DNA of 64,000 bases. Origin: Bacillus siamensis KCTC 13613 (GTDB lineage Bacteria; Bacillota; Bacilli; Bacillales; Bacillaceae). The notes beneath the pieces are model-generated. The model saw only the letters and a list, made by a program, of their open reading frames with translations. It ran no database searches and was not told where the DNA came from. Made by a program: the position numbers and the translations under genes. Positions 7,189 through 16,297 of the stretch are shown here, one piece after another. Numbering within the stretch: the stretch's first letter is position 1; each line of letters opens with the position of its first letter. Where the stretch lies: NCBI RefSeq assembly GCF_000262045.1, contig NZ_AJVF01000013.1:558001-622000 (forward strand). Reading direction: 5' to 3'.

Positions 7189-8310
7189 TTAAGCCCGGCT
7201 TTTCTTTTTCGGAAATGCCATCAGTGCAATACCGATCAGCACAAATAAGGCAGGCCAGAAAACAGAAACCGGGATGATCGGCTGATACATCAGCGTAAAG
7301 CATAGCGCGGTCAAGGTCAGAACCGCAACCGGAATGAGCAGCGCCTTTTGTTTCCCGCCGAACAGCCACAGTTCAAATAAACCGAATGCCGCCGCCAACA
7401 GGTAAACAGGCCATGTCACACCGGAATAGGCCCAATGGGTCGCCGTTTCAAAAACAAACAAGATCCCCGTAACCAATAAAATGCCGCCCGGTACGAGAAG
7501 TCCTGCGTTTTTGACCGGTTTCGGACCGAAAATCGGAATGTGAAAAGCGGCTGCAAGCAAAAGAATGAGTGCGGGCCAGCCGCGTTCGCTGATGACTTCA
7601 TTTACATTGGTGAATATGCCGAAAATTCCCATTGCGCACAGAATCGCAGCAGCAGCCAATAGCCCCCTTTGCTTTCTTCCGAACAGCCAGGCTTCAACCA
7701 GGCCGAACGCTACGGCAAAGAGGTAGACAGGCGATGTCATATTTGCGTATGTCCAGTCTGTCAGCGTTTCAAACCATAATAACCCGCCAATCACAAGCAA
7801 TGTTCCGCCCGGAATGAGAAGGCCCGTTCTTTTTTTCGGCTGCATGAAGGCAGCGGCGTGAAACAGAAGCGCTACTGCAATGATCAAAAGCGGCCACAGC
7901 CCTGTCAACAGCATACCGGCAAAGCATAGGGCACCCGTCCCTGCCAAAATCATAGCAGGAATCAATACGCCGATCTTTCTACCGCCGAAGTACCACAGCT
8001 CAAACAGACCGAGAGCAGGCGCCCATATATAAACAGGCCACGTCACGCCTGAATACGCCCATCCTGTTGCCGTCTCAAAACAAAACAGGAAGCCCAGCAC
8101 AAGAAAAAGACCGCCGGGAACGAGCAGTCCCGTCTGTTCAGGCGTTTTTTTCGAAAAAACAAATCCGGCGTGAAACCCCGCGGACATTATAATGAAAAGA
8201 AACGGCCACGCCGAACCGGCAGAAAGATGTATAACTCCCGCCTTCTGTAAAAAAAACGCAATGCCGATACAAATAAAAATAAATCCCAATAATACACGTC
8301 GATCTTTCAT
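7189..8310 (-). CDS. Membrane protein with three ~100-residue internal repeats
   Basis: This 373-residue protein is almost entirely membrane segments. An N-terminal unit (residues 5-60) resembles the LiaI/LiaF-type transmembrane module (VLLGFIFICIGIAFFLQ...WPFLFI). It is followed by three repeats starting at residues 61, 163 and 270. Each opens GLL(V/I)PGG, continues with F(E)T..W.Y....PVY and GL.E.W.FG.K, and ends in WP-L. Function unknown; possibly cell-envelope stress sensing by analogy with LiaF. ATG at 8310 has GGGGAGGAG upstream. I do not recall a gene here between queC and ykvI in B. subtilis 168, so this may be a lineage insertion. Confidence 0.8.
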   Translation of the reverse strand: MKDRRVLLGFIFICIGIAFFLQKAGVIHLSAGSAWPFLFIIMSAGFHAGFVFSKKTPEQTGLLVPGGLFLVLGFLFCFETATGWAYSGVTWPVYIWAPALGLFELWYFGGRKIGVLIPAMILAGTGALCFAGMLLTGLWPLLIIAVALLFHAAAFMQPKKRTGLLIPGGTLLVIGGLLWFETLTDWTYANMTSPVYLFAVAFGLVEAWLFGRKQRGLLAAAAILCAMGIFGIFTNVNEVISERGWPALILLLAAAFHIPIFGPKPVKNAGLLVPGGILLVTGILFVFETATHWAYSGVTWPVYLLAAAFGLFELWLFGGKQKALLIPVAVLTLTALCFTLMYQPIIPVSVFWPALFVLIGIALMAFPKKKSRA

Positions 8311-8399
8311 CTCTTACTCCTCCCCATCATTTCCCAATTCATTATACAGAAATGGCAGGAAAAAAGAAGGGGAATTCCCAAAAAATACAGACATTTTCC

Positions 8400-9446
8400 T
8401 TATTTACGTTGTTTTTCTTTCGGGACTTTTTTGCAAACCAATGCGCCGATAAAGGCCAGACTCACATATCCAAACACCGGATAAACGGTGGAAATCAGCT
8501 GTCCGTAGCCGATTTGACTGACAATAAACGCAAACACCAAAATGCCGCCGTAAATATATGTACTTTTTATATGAAGAAAACTGTTTAATTGTTTTTCCAA
8601 TCCATATAAATTGCCGATAACCGACGTAAACACTTCCCCGAAAATAATAAACAAATAGATGATATGAAGCGAGCGCGAATACAAATACACAACTTGAGCC
8701 ATCGGAATGTCAAACTCCAGCACATCCGGCAGCACCGATAATGATAAGAAGCTCGCGACAAGCACCAGTGTCAACAGAGCGCCGCCTAAATAAGCCCCCC
8801 TTCTGATCACTTTCTCTGAAGACATTTCGTTCGCAAGCGGCACAAGGACGGCTTGGGCAAGCGATAAATTTAACGCGCCGTAAGAGACGGCGGACAAAAG
8901 CCAGTTCCACTTGTCAGGCCATACCCATTCGTCCGCATTTCTCGCACTTGTAAATACAAAAGAATCAGCAGCAACGATAAAAGAGAAGGAAATTAAAAGC
9001 GGCACAACCAATACATTAACGCCGAACACACCTTTTACGCCGCTTGTCATGACGGCAAAACTCAGGACGATCGTCAGAAGGATCCCCGCTTGTGCAGGCC
9101 AGCCAAGCTGTTCATGAAACAGCGCTCCCGCTCCGGACAGCATGACGGAGGTCACTCCAAGCAAGATAAACATCATAAATATGTTCACGGCGCGTCCGAT
9201 GGACCGGCCGAATAAATATGTGTTCAATTCCTGATAAGATGCTGCATGAATCCGTTTGGAAATAATCATGATTTTGGCGCCTAAATATGTAAACATCAGA
9301 CCGCTTACCACGATACCGAACAGACCGATCCAGCCAAACCTCAGAAAAAATTCAACGATTTCCCGTCCCGTGGCAAAACCGGCTCCTACAACCGTTCCTA
9401 CGTATACGAATGCAAGCTGACTTGCAGAACCTTTTCTTTGTCCCAT
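8400..9446 (-). CDS. ykvI: YkvI-family integral membrane protein (putative transporter)
   Basis: This 348-residue protein has about ten hydrophobic segments and the signature VGAGFATGREIVEFF near the N-terminus. That marks the YkvI family, distant relatives of the APC/amino-acid transporter fold. The substrate is unknown. The start has GGAGGG 5 nt before the ATG. It precedes the repeat membrane protein on the same strand with a 90-bp gap. The neighbourhood (clpE on one side, que genes on the other) matches ykvI in B. subtilis. Confidence 0.85.
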   Translation of the reverse strand: MGQRKGSASQLAFVYVGTVVGAGFATGREIVEFFLRFGWIGLFGIVVSGLMFTYLGAKIMIISKRIHAASYQELNTYLFGRSIGRAVNIFMMFILLGVTSVMLSGAGALFHEQLGWPAQAGILLTIVLSFAVMTSGVKGVFGVNVLVVPLLISFSFIVAADSFVFTSARNADEWVWPDKWNWLLSAVSYGALNLSLAQAVLVPLANEMSSEKVIRRGAYLGGALLTLVLVASFLSLSVLPDVLEFDIPMAQVVYLYSRSLHIIYLFIIFGEVFTSVIGNLYGLEKQLNSFLHIKSTYIYGGILVFAFIVSQIGYGQLISTVYPVFGYVSLAFIGALVCKKVPKEKQRK

Positions 9447-9573
9447 TTCACCCTCCGGCTATGCGCAGATTTGTCCAGGCCTTTTTATCAGCATATGAGA
9501 CAAGTCGCCTGAAAAGAAGAACAAATCATCCTTCCCCAAAAACGAATTCAGCTCTCCCCTTTAAGCAAAAATA

Positions 9574-9602
9574 TTGAAAGAAAAAAAGGACCGGCGTATA
9601 CT
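9574..9602 (+). promoter_or_regulatory. clpE distal sigma-A promoter
   Basis: TTGAAA (9574-9579) and TATACT (9597-9602), 17 nt apart, match sigma-A consensus closely. A CtsR half-site cluster starts just downstream. Confidence 0.75.
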
Positions 9603-9607
9603 CTTCA

Positions 9608-9630
9608 TCAAGAAAGGTCAAACATTTCAA
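9608..9630 (+). promoter_or_regulatory. CtsR site overlapping distal clpE transcription start
   Basis: AAAGGTCAAAC followed by ATTTCAAA forms an imperfect copy of the CtsR heptad direct repeat (GGTCAAA-N3-GGTCAAA). It sits just after the distal -10. Confidence 0.6.
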
Positions 9631-9683
9631 ATGCCGCTTTTCATGCTGTAAACTTTGATTTTTCGCGGTTTAAAACAAAACAC

Positions 9684-9712
9684 TTGAAAGTCAAAGAAGG
9701 TCAGAGTATACT
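9684..9712 (+). promoter_or_regulatory. clpE proximal sigma-A promoter with CtsR site in spacer
   Basis: TTGAAA (9684-9689) and TATACT (9707-9712) are 17 nt apart. AGTCAAAGAAGGTCAGA fills the spacer, so CtsR binding would occlude RNA polymerase directly. Confidence 0.8.
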
Positions 9713-9715
9713 ATT

Positions 9716-9777
9716 CATCAAAGAAGGTCAAAGTTAAGGCCTTATTTTCTAATTCATTTGGTCAAAGAAGATCAAAC
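9716..9777 (+). promoter_or_regulatory. Two further CtsR operators before clpE
   Basis: ATCAAAGAAGGTCAAAG (from 9717) and GGTCAAAGAAGATCAAAC (from 9760) are CtsR-type heptad direct repeats. The second ends just before the clpE ribosome-binding site. With the upstream sites this makes four operators on one gene. Confidence 0.8.
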
Positions 9778-9793
9778 AAGGAGGTTTTGGCAA

Positions 9794-11890
9794 ATGCGTT
9801 GTCAACACTGTCAGAAAAACGAGGCGACGATTCGCCTGAACATGCAAGTCAATTCCATTCAAAGACAATTCGTTTTATGTGAAACATGTTATACAGAATT
9901 AACCCGCAAACCGGCTATGAGCATGGGTCCGCAATCTTTCGGATTCCCGTTTGAGCAAGGCTTCGCTCCCGGTCAAAATAAACAGCAGGACAGCCGTAAA
10001 AAGGGTCTGCTCGATGAGCTCGCTCAAAACGTCACAAACGGCGCAAAAGCAGGTCTGATTGACCCTGTGATCGGACGCGATGATGAGGTGGCGCGCGTAA
10101 TTGAAATTTTGAACCGCCGGAATAAAAACAACCCGGTGCTTATCGGTGAACCCGGTGTCGGCAAAACGGCTATTGCAGAAGGTTTGGCGCTTAAAATCGC
10201 TGAAGGCGATGTGCCGAACAAACTGAAAAACAAAGAACTTTATCTGCTTGATGTCGCTTCCCTCGTCGCCAACACAGGAATCAGAGGCCAGTTTGAAGAA
10301 AGAATGAAACAATTAATGAACGAATTAAAAGAGCGGAAAAACGTCATTTTGTTCATTGACGAGATTCACCTTCTCGTAGGCGCCGGCTCTGCCGAGGGAT
10401 CAATGGATGCCGGAAACATCCTGAAACCGGCGCTGGCCAGAGGTGAACTGCAGGTCATCGGGGCGACAACATTGAAAGAGTACCGCCAGATTGAAAAAGA
10501 CGCAGCGCTTGAAAGACGCTTCCAGCCTGTCATGGTTCACGAGCCTTCTATCGAACAAGCCATCAGCATTCTTGAAGGCATTAAAGATAAATACGAGAAA
10601 TACCACGGCGTCACATTCAGCGATGAAGCGATCAAAGCGTGTGTTACACTTTCTTCCCGCTACATTCAGGACCGCCATCTGCCGGATAAAGCGATCGACT
10701 TGTTAGATGAAGCCGGTTCTAAGGCAAACCTGGAGCTTGATACCGTAAATGAAGAAGATGCGGCTGAGAGACTTAAAGCAATTGACGCGGAGAAATCAAA
10801 AGCGCTTCAGGAAGAAAATTATGAGCTTGCCGCGAAACTGCGCGATGAAGAAGCGGCGTTGGAAAAGCAGCTGGCGCATGAAACACCGGCCGCTTCTTCA
10901 GAAATCGGGGCGGAGCATATTCAAGCCATCATTGAACAGAAAACAGGCATTCCGGTCGGAAAACTTCAGGCTGATGAACAAGTCAAAATGAAGGAACTTG
11001 AAGAGCGCCTTCATGAGCGCGTCATCGGTCAGGAAAAAGCCGTGAAAAAAGTGGCGAAAGCAGTCAGACGAAGCCGCGCCGGCTTAAAATCAAAAAACAG
11101 ACCTGTCGGCTCCTTCCTCTTTGTGGGACCGACCGGGGTCGGAAAAACCGAGTTATCAAAAACACTCGCAGATGAACTGTTCGGTACAAAAGATTCCATC
11201 ATCCGGCTCGATATGAGTGAATACATGGAAAAACACGCCGTTTCTAAAATCATCGGTTCACCGCCGGGATATGTCGGACATGATGAAGCCGGGCAATTAA
11301 CGGAAAAAGTGCGACGCAATCCGTACAGCATCGTGCTGCTTGATGAGATTGAAAAAGCGCACCCTGACGTCCAGCATATGTTCCTGCAGATTATGGAGGA
11401 CGGCCGTCTGACAGACAGCCAAGGCAGAACGGTCAGCTTCAAAGATACCGTTCTGATTATGACAAGCAACGCGGGAACCGGCGAAAAACAAGCAAAGGTC
11501 GGGTTCCAATCTGAAGAAAGCGTCATGGAAGAACAAACGCTGATTGATTCACTGAGCGCGTTCTTCAAACCGGAGTTTTTAAACCGGTTTGACAGCATTA
11601 TTGAATTCCAATCCCTGAAAAAAGAACATCTCGTGAAAATCGTCAGCCTGCTTCTCGCAGAGCTTGAAGACACATTAAAAGAGCGCGGCATCAGCCTGAG
11701 CGTCACCGATGATGCGAAAGAAAAAATCGCTGAAATCGGCTATCACCCTGCTTTCGGAGCACGCCCGCTCAGAAGAACCATCCAAGAATTGCTCGAAGAC
11801 GAAATGACAGATCTCTTATTGGATGACAATGAAATAAAAGCCTTCCATGTCGTAATGGAAGAAGACGGCATCAAAGTCCATGCACAATAA
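9794..11890 (+). CDS. clpE: ATP-dependent Clp protease ATPase subunit ClpE
   Basis: This 698-residue HSP100 unfoldase works with ClpP in heat and disulfide stress. An N-terminal zinc finger, Cys3-x2-Cys6 ... Cys29-x2-Cys32, is diagnostic for ClpE against ClpC. AAA domain 1 has Walker A GEPGVGKT (about residues 118-125), then a UVR-type coiled segment ([17 protein letters not shown]), and AAA domain 2 has GPTGVGKT (about 445-452). The ATG at 9794 is chosen because AAGGAGG precedes it and the zinc finger begins there; an in-frame TTG at 9758 lies inside the CtsR operator. Repressed by CtsR. Confidence 0.96.
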   Translation: MRCQHCQKNEATIRLNMQVNSIQRQFVLCETCYTELTRKPAMSMGPQSFGFPFEQGFAPGQNKQQDSRKKGLLDELAQNVTNGAKAGLIDPVIGRDDEVARVIEILNRRNKNNPVLIGEPGVGKTAIAEGLALKIAEGDVPNKLKNKELYLLDVASLVANTGIRGQFEERMKQLMNELKERKNVILFIDEIHLLVGAGSAEGSMDAGNILKPALARGELQVIGATTLKEYRQIEKDAALERRFQPVMVHEPSIEQAISILEGIKDKYEKYHGVTFSDEAIKACVTLSSRYIQDRHLPDKAIDLLDEAGSKANLELDTVNEEDAAERLKAIDAEKSKALQEENYELAAKLRDEEAALEKQLAHETPAASSEIGAEHIQAIIEQKTGIPVGKLQADEQVKMKELEERLHERVIGQEKAVKKVAKAVRRSRAGLKSKNRPVGSFLFVGPTGVGKTELSKTLADELFGTKDSIIRLDMSEYMEKHAVSKIIGSPPGYVGHDEAGQLTEKVRRNPYSIVLLDEIEKAHPDVQHMFLQIMEDGRLTDSQGRTVSFKDTVLIMTSNAGTGEKQAKVGFQSEESVMEEQTLIDSLSAFFKPEFLNRFDSIIEFQSLKKEHLVKIVSLLLAELEDTLKERGISLSVTDDAKEKIAEIGYHPAFGARPLRRTIQELLEDEMTDLLLDDNEIKAFHVVMEEDGIKVHAQ

Positions 11891-11894
11891 GAAA

Positions 11895-11928
11895 AAGCGG
11901 TTCCCTGTCCGGGGAGCCGCTTTTTTGT
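11895..11928 (+). terminator. clpE terminator
   Basis: AAGCGG(TTCCC) pairs with (GGGGA)GCCGCTT, followed by TTTTTTG. A strong stem. Confidence 0.85.
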
Positions 11929-11990
11929 ATCTTTTGCCATGCCGGAGGGCAGAAACTGTGAAGAATTCGGCAACAATTTCGCATTCACCC

Positions 11991-12017
11991 TAAAGTTCCA
12001 TCCACTGCCACCGATAT
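11991..12017 (+). promoter_or_regulatory. Sigma-D promoter of motAB
   Basis: TAAA (11991-11994) and CCGATAT (12011-12017) with 16 nt between match the sigma-D consensus (TAAA-N15-GCCGATAT). motAB is a known sigma-D operon in B. subtilis. Confidence 0.85.
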
Positions 12018-12056
12018 TAACCATAGAAAGCTAGTATAAAGGATTTGGTGAAAACT

Positions 12057-12872
12057 ATGGATAAAACATCGATTATCGGTATCATCCTCGCCCTGATTGC
12101 TTTAAGCGTGGGCATGGTGCTGAAAGGGGTCAGCTTAAGCGCACTCGCTAACCCGGCAGCTATTCTGATTATTTTGTTCGGTACGATTTCTGCGGTAATC
12201 ATCGCATTCCCCGGAAAAGAAATCAAAAAAGTGCCTGCCCTTTTTAAAGTGCTGTTTAAAGAAAACAAACAGCTGACCATTGCGCAATTAATTCCCATGT
12301 TCTCTCAATGGGCGCAAATCGCCAGACGGGAAGGTCTGCTCGCATTGGAAGCAAGCATCGAAGACGTGGATGACGCGTTTTTGAAAAACGGACTGAGCAT
12401 GGCGGTTGACGGACAAAGCGCAGAATTTATCAGAGATATTATGACTGAGGAAGTTGAAGCGATGGAGGACAGACACCAGGCCGGCGCGGCTATCTTTACC
12501 CAAGCCGGCACATATGCGCCGACACTCGGCGTTTTGGGTGCGGTCATCGGTCTTATCGCCGCTCTTTCCAATATGAACAATACCGAGGCGCTCGGACATG
12601 CCATCAGTGCGGCGTTTGTCGCCACCCTTCTCGGGATCTTTACGGGATATGTACTATGGCATCCTTTCGCCAACAAGCTGAAACGTAAATCAAAACAGGA
12701 AGTCAAACTGCGTGAAATCATGATTGAAGGCGTTCTGTCGGTGCTTGAAGGACAGGCGCCGAAAGTGATCGAACAAAAACTTCTCATGTATCTCCCTGCG
12801 AACGAACGAGCAAAAGTCATTGAACAAGAAGGAGAGGCAACCAATGGCGAGAAAAAAGAAGAAGAAGCATGA
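12057..12872 (+). CDS. motA: Flagellar stator protein MotA (H+)
   Basis: This 271-residue stator subunit forms the proton channel with MotB and drives the flagellar rotor. There are four hydrophobic segments (near residues 5-22, 30-50, 145-170 and 180-200). The conserved block HQAGAAIFTQAGTYAPTLGVLGAVIGLIAAL includes the channel prolines. The ATG at 12057 with GGTG upstream is preferred to an in-frame TTG at 12045. Its 3' end overlaps motB by 29 nt, indicating translational coupling. Placement next to clpE identifies motA rather than the sodium-type motP. Confidence 0.95.
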   Translation: MDKTSIIGIILALIALSVGMVLKGVSLSALANPAAILIILFGTISAVIIAFPGKEIKKVPALFKVLFKENKQLTIAQLIPMFSQWAQIARREGLLALEASIEDVDDAFLKNGLSMAVDGQSAEFIRDIMTEEVEAMEDRHQAGAAIFTQAGTYAPTLGVLGAVIGLIAALSNMNNTEALGHAISAAFVATLLGIFTGYVLWHPFANKLKRKSKQEVKLREIMIEGVLSVLEGQAPKVIEQKLLMYLPANERAKVIEQEGEATNGEKKEEEA

Positions 12873-13629
12873 TGACGAGCATGTGGATGAGTCTTGGCTG
12901 ATCCCGTACGCGGACCTTCTCACCCTTCTTTTGGCTCTGTTCATTGTATTGTTCGCCATGAGTTCTGTCGACGCGGCGAAATTTCAAATGCTGTCTAAAT
13001 CATTTAACGCCGTTTTCACAGGAGGCACGGGGGTCCTTGAATATTCAAGCGTCACCCCTCCCGAAAATGAAAAAGACGGCGTTGATCAGTTAAAAAAAGA
13101 CAAGGAAAAAGATAAAGAACAGAAAAAGAAAGAAAGAGAAGCAGCCGACCGCGAAGAGCTTGAAGGTGTGCAAAAGCAAGTCAAACAATTTATAAAAAAC
13201 AAAAAGCTTGAACATCAGCTGGAAACAAAGCTGACAAAAGAAGGCCTCTTAATTACCATTAAAGACAGTATCTTTTTTGACTCAGGACGGGCGGATATCC
13301 GCCAGGAAGATATTCCGCTTGCGAAGGAAATCTCGAATCTCCTTGTGCTGAATCCGCCAAGGAACATTATCATCAGCGGGCATACGGACAATGTGCCGAT
13401 TAAAAACTCACAATTTCAATCAAACTGGCATTTAAGCGTCATGCGGGCCGTCAACTTCATGGCTATTCTTACAGAAAACCCGAAACTTGATGCAAAAGTA
13501 TTCAGCGCCAAAGGTTTCGGTGAGTATAAGCCGGCTGCGTCGAACAAAACCGCGGAAGGACGCAGCAAAAACAGGCGTGTCGAGGTATTGATACAGCCTA
13601 GAAACGCCGCGACTGACCAAAATCAGTAA
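12844..13629 (+). CDS. motB: Flagellar stator protein MotB (H+)
   Basis: This 261-residue partner of MotA anchors the stator to peptidoglycan. A basic cytoplasmic N-terminus (ARKKKKKHDDEH) is followed by one membrane segment with the proton-carrying Asp in IPYADLLTLLLALFIVLF. A charged Lys/Glu linker (residues about 85-115) leads to an OmpA-like domain with NIIISGHTDNVPI and the C-terminal SKNRRVEV signature. The ATG at 12844 has AAGGAGAG upstream, inside the end of motA. A terminator follows directly. Confidence 0.95.
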   Translation: MARKKKKKHDDEHVDESWLIPYADLLTLLLALFIVLFAMSSVDAAKFQMLSKSFNAVFTGGTGVLEYSSVTPPENEKDGVDQLKKDKEKDKEQKKKEREAADREELEGVQKQVKQFIKNKKLEHQLETKLTKEGLLITIKDSIFFDSGRADIRQEDIPLAKEISNLLVLNPPRNIIISGHTDNVPIKNSQFQSNWHLSVMRAVNFMAILTENPKLDAKVFSAKGFGEYKPAASNKTAEGRSKNRRVEVLIQPRNAATDQNQ

Positions 13630-13632
13630 TAT

Positions 13633-13667
13633 AAAAAAGGAAGCCTTTCAAATGGCTTCCTTTTTTA
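13633..13667. terminator. Bidirectional terminator between motB and mhqR
   Basis: GGAAGCC (13639-13645) pairs with GGCTTCC (13654-13660), with A-tract and T-tract on the two sides. Confidence 0.85.
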
Positions 13668-14111
13668 TTTCTGATGAAAATGTTTAGCGTTTAATCCCAC
13701 TCTTTTCAGCATTTCCGTACACATTTCTATCTCTTCATCACTCAGCACACTGATCATTTCTTTAATTTCGGCTGCATGATCAGGGAAAATATCGTCCAAA
13801 AGACGGATTCCCTTTTCGGAAATCTGTGCGAAAGTCACCCTCCTGTCAGTCGGCGAGGCTTTTCTGATGAGAAGTTCTTTTTTCTCTAATTTGTCAACAA
13901 CGTATGTAATACTTCCGCTCGCTAATAAAATTTTGTCGCCGATCTGCTGCAGCGGCTGGTTGCCTTTATGATACAGCAGTTCAAGCACAGCAAATTCTGT
14001 CGGATTCAGGCCGTGCTTATGAATATGTTTATTCATATGGTCGTTTATGGACCGGTATGCACGCGACAGTACAATAAATAATTTCAATGAGTTTTCTGTT
14101 TTATCCGTCAT
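13665..14111 (-). CDS. mhqR: MarR-family regulator MhqR (quinone-responsive repressor)
   Basis: This 148-residue winged-helix regulator has the MarR layout: dimerisation helices, helix-turn-helix (PLQQIGDKILLASGSITYVVDKLE) and wing (SPTDRRVTF). It matches, from memory, B. subtilis MhqR (YkvE), which represses dioxygenase and azoreductase genes for quinone detoxification; none of those targets is in this window. The ATG at 14111 is chosen because AAGGATG lies 9 nt upstream. An in-frame ATG at 14123 is itself part of that ribosome-binding site. It is divergent from kinD. Confidence 0.88.
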   Translation of the reverse strand: MTDKTENSLKLFIVLSRAYRSINDHMNKHIHKHGLNPTEFAVLELLYHKGNQPLQQIGDKILLASGSITYVVDKLEKKELLIRKASPTDRRVTFAQISEKGIRLLDDIFPDHAAEIKEMISVLSDEEIEMCTEMLKRVGLNAKHFHQK

Positions 14112-14288
14112 ACATTCAATCATCCTTTTTGCAAAAGAAACCGTTACAGAGAAACATTAATAAACAAAATGAAAAATGTCAACAAAAATCTTTCCAAAAT
14201 TTCTCTTCTTTTTGACGGACCTTAATAAAATAATTTGTTTTTATAGCATTTTGGTTATTTTTTCTTATTAAAGAAGTATAAACAATGA

Positions 14289-14294
14289 TATAAT
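14289..14294 (+). promoter_or_regulatory. Candidate kinD -10 element
   Basis: TATAAT at 14289-14294, with no clear -35. It would place the transcript start near 14301. Confidence 0.45.
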
Positions 14295-14311
14295 ACCTCT
14301 ATTCAAGTGTA

Positions 14312-15829
14312 ATGTTGGAGCGATGCAGAGTGAATACATTTAAAGGTGCCCGGGGAAAGATCAAACTTTATCTCATATTGGTGATCATCCCGGCACTTAT
14401 TATCAGCTTTTTCATATATGAAAAAGAAAAGCAGAAAATAGCCGATAAACACATACAGGAAGCCAGTATGATGCTCAATCTTCACCGCAATAAGCTCAAT
14501 TATTTAATCGGTGAAACAAAAGCCCGGATGACAACACTTGCGATCGCTGTCGATAAGCCTGTCAATGAAGAAAAGATAAATGAAATTCTCGATCAGGCTT
14601 TTGAGGATGAACCCAGATTCAGCGGATTGTATATGCTGAATTCCAAAGGTGACGTCATCGCAAGCACGACCGATCTGAAAACAAAGGTGAATTTGGCCGA
14701 CAGACCGTATTTTACGAAGGCAAAAAAGACGAAAAAAACGGTCATCACAAACGACTACTCCAGCAGAATTACAGGCCAGCGCATCTTTACGATCTGCGTG
14801 CCGGTGTTAGACGCAAACCGGGAGGTCACGGATTATTTCGTGGCCGCCATACAAGTCGATTATTTGAGAAATATGATCAATATGCTGAGCCCCGACGTTT
14901 ATGTCAAGGCAACCCATGAGGATAAAGTGATATTTGCCAGCGGACGGGCAGATCAGTCAGAAGGCGTGAAACCCGTCAGCGGCTATCTGGATGATATTAA
15001 TTGGAATATCAATGTTTACCCGAAACCGGTAGAGCTGAACGAGCTGACCAAAAGCGTGCTGCTGCCGATGTCCAGTATTGCCGTGCTGCTGAATATTCTG
15101 TTCATCCTCGTTCAATATTATCTGCTTAAGCGCAAGACCGAGCTGGAGCGCGCTCAAAACGAGGCACAAAAATTGGAGCTGATCGGAACGCTTGCCGCAA
15201 GCACCGCTCATGAAATACGCAACCCGCTTACAGGGATCAGCGGCTTCATTCAGCTTTTGCAGAAAAAATATAAAACGGAGGAAGATCAGCTGTATTTCTC
15301 AATTATTGAGCAGGAAGTTAAACGGATCAATCAGATTGTCAGTGAGTTTTTAGTGCTCGGCAAACCGACCGCGGAACGATTGGAAGTGAACTCGCTGCAG
15401 GATATTCTTGATGAGATTATGCCGATTATTTATTCGGAAGGGAATCTTTATAATGTGGAAGTGAATGTGGAGATTCTCGTCAATCGGCCGCTCAAGGTCA
15501 ACTGCACGAAAGACCATATTAAACAGGTGATCTTAAATGTCGCGAAAAACGCGCTCGAATCAATGCAGGAAGGCGGCAGGCTGTCCATCTATTTAGAGGC
15601 CCTCGACCATAAAGCAGTCATTAAGGTGGCCGACAACGGAATGGGTATTTCTGAGGATATGCTTGAGCACATTTTCCTTCCGTTTGTCACATCAAAGGAA
15701 AAAGGCACCGGCCTCGGTCTTGTCGTATGTAAACGGATCGTGCTGATGTACGGCGGTTCGATTGACATTCAAAGTGAAGTCGATAAAGGCACAGAGGTCA
15801 CCATTACCCTCCCTGCCGCTTCACGATGA
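14312..15829 (+). CDS. kinD: Sporulation sensor histidine kinase KinD
   Basis: This 505-residue membrane kinase feeds the Spo0F-Spo0B-Spo0A phosphorelay. It has a membrane segment near residues 17-33, an extracellular dCache-type sensor (RFSGLYMLNSKGDVIAST..., YSSRITGQ), and a second membrane segment near 250-270. The H-box HEIRNPLTGISGF (phospho-His about residue 300) and ATPase N/G boxes (NVAKNALES, DNGMGIS, GTGLGL) follow. The start is uncertain: the ATG at 14312 has no ribosome-binding site, while an in-frame GTG at 14330 has GGAG 9 nt before it and would suit the TATAAT at 14289. I kept 14312 because the first residues resemble those I recall for B. subtilis KinD. Confidence 0.92.
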   Translation: MLERCRVNTFKGARGKIKLYLILVIIPALIISFFIYEKEKQKIADKHIQEASMMLNLHRNKLNYLIGETKARMTTLAIAVDKPVNEEKINEILDQAFEDEPRFSGLYMLNSKGDVIASTTDLKTKVNLADRPYFTKAKKTKKTVITNDYSSRITGQRIFTICVPVLDANREVTDYFVAAIQVDYLRNMINMLSPDVYVKATHEDKVIFASGRADQSEGVKPVSGYLDDINWNINVYPKPVELNELTKSVLLPMSSIAVLLNILFILVQYYLLKRKTELERAQNEAQKLELIGTLAASTAHEIRNPLTGISGFIQLLQKKYKTEEDQLYFSIIEQEVKRINQIVSEFLVLGKPTAERLEVNSLQDILDEIMPIIYSEGNLYNVEVNVEILVNRPLKVNCTKDHIKQVILNVAKNALESMQEGGRLSIYLEALDHKAVIKVADNGMGISEDMLEHIFLPFVTSKEKGTGLGLVVCKRIVLMYGGSIDIQSEVDKGTEVTITLPAASR

Positions 15830-15859
15830 AAAAACACCCTGAAACAGGGTGTTTTTTAT
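15828..15859 (+). terminator. kinD terminator
   Basis: AACACCCT pairs with AGGGTGTT around GAAAC, followed by TTTTATA. The 178 bp from here to spo0E hold no convincing gene (see findings). Confidence 0.85.
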
Positions 15860-16036
15860 ATAAGGAGAATATGTGTAAGAGGATATACCGGGGAACGGCA
15901 ACATAGCCGGCAGATAGATACGAGGCGCTTCGTGAGCTGTGCCAGCGGAAAAACCCGCTGACTGCACGCGGTCATCTTTCGGATGCGGCGGTTGATCATG
16001 AAGCGCATTCAGTCTTCGTTATCTGTTTATCATCAA

Positions 16037-16297
16037 TCATTTGTTTGCTTCATATGCAGGCATGACGTCACCGCGGGAGAACAAGCCTATTTTCTTCACA
16101 AGGCCCTGTATTCCTTGGTGATGTGTGCGTTCACGGTTTATCAGCTGCTGATACGCGTTCATCAGACTGTCCAGTTCCTGGCTGTGTCTGATCGTGTCAT
16201 ATCCTGTAAACCCCTGCCTGTTAGCCGCATCTATCATCATTTTTCTCTTTTCATCAATAGATACTAGCAATTTTTCTTGTTCAGAATAACTGCCCAT
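16037..16297 (-). CDS. spo0E: Spo0A~P phosphatase Spo0E
   Basis: This 86-residue protein removes phosphate from Spo0A~P and so delays sporulation. The Spo0E family core is two short antiparallel helices: EQEKLLVSIDEKRKMMIDAA, then the signature SQELDSLMNAYQQL containing the SQELD motif essential for activity. GAGGGGTG precedes the ATG. It stands alone on the minus strand between kinD and mtnD, so a phosphorelay kinase and a phosphorelay phosphatase are neighbours. Its C-terminal extension (KKIGLFSRG...) is typical of Spo0E itself compared with shorter YisI/YnzD relatives. Confidence 0.93.
   Translation of the reverse strand: MGSYSEQEKLLVSIDEKRKMMIDAANRQGFTGYDTIRHSQELDSLMNAYQQLINRERTHHQGIQGLVKKIGLFSRGDVMPAYEANK

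Noticed and set aside
9758-9793. Upstream extension of clpE from a TTG at 9758
   Set aside because: These codons coincide with a CtsR operator and the ribosome-binding site. ClpE begins with the zinc finger at 9794.
11029-11706. Long minus-strand frame (225 codons) opposite clpE
   Set aside because: It is antisense to the second AAA domain of ClpE, has Ser/Arg-rich composition typical of a shadow frame and no ribosome-binding site.
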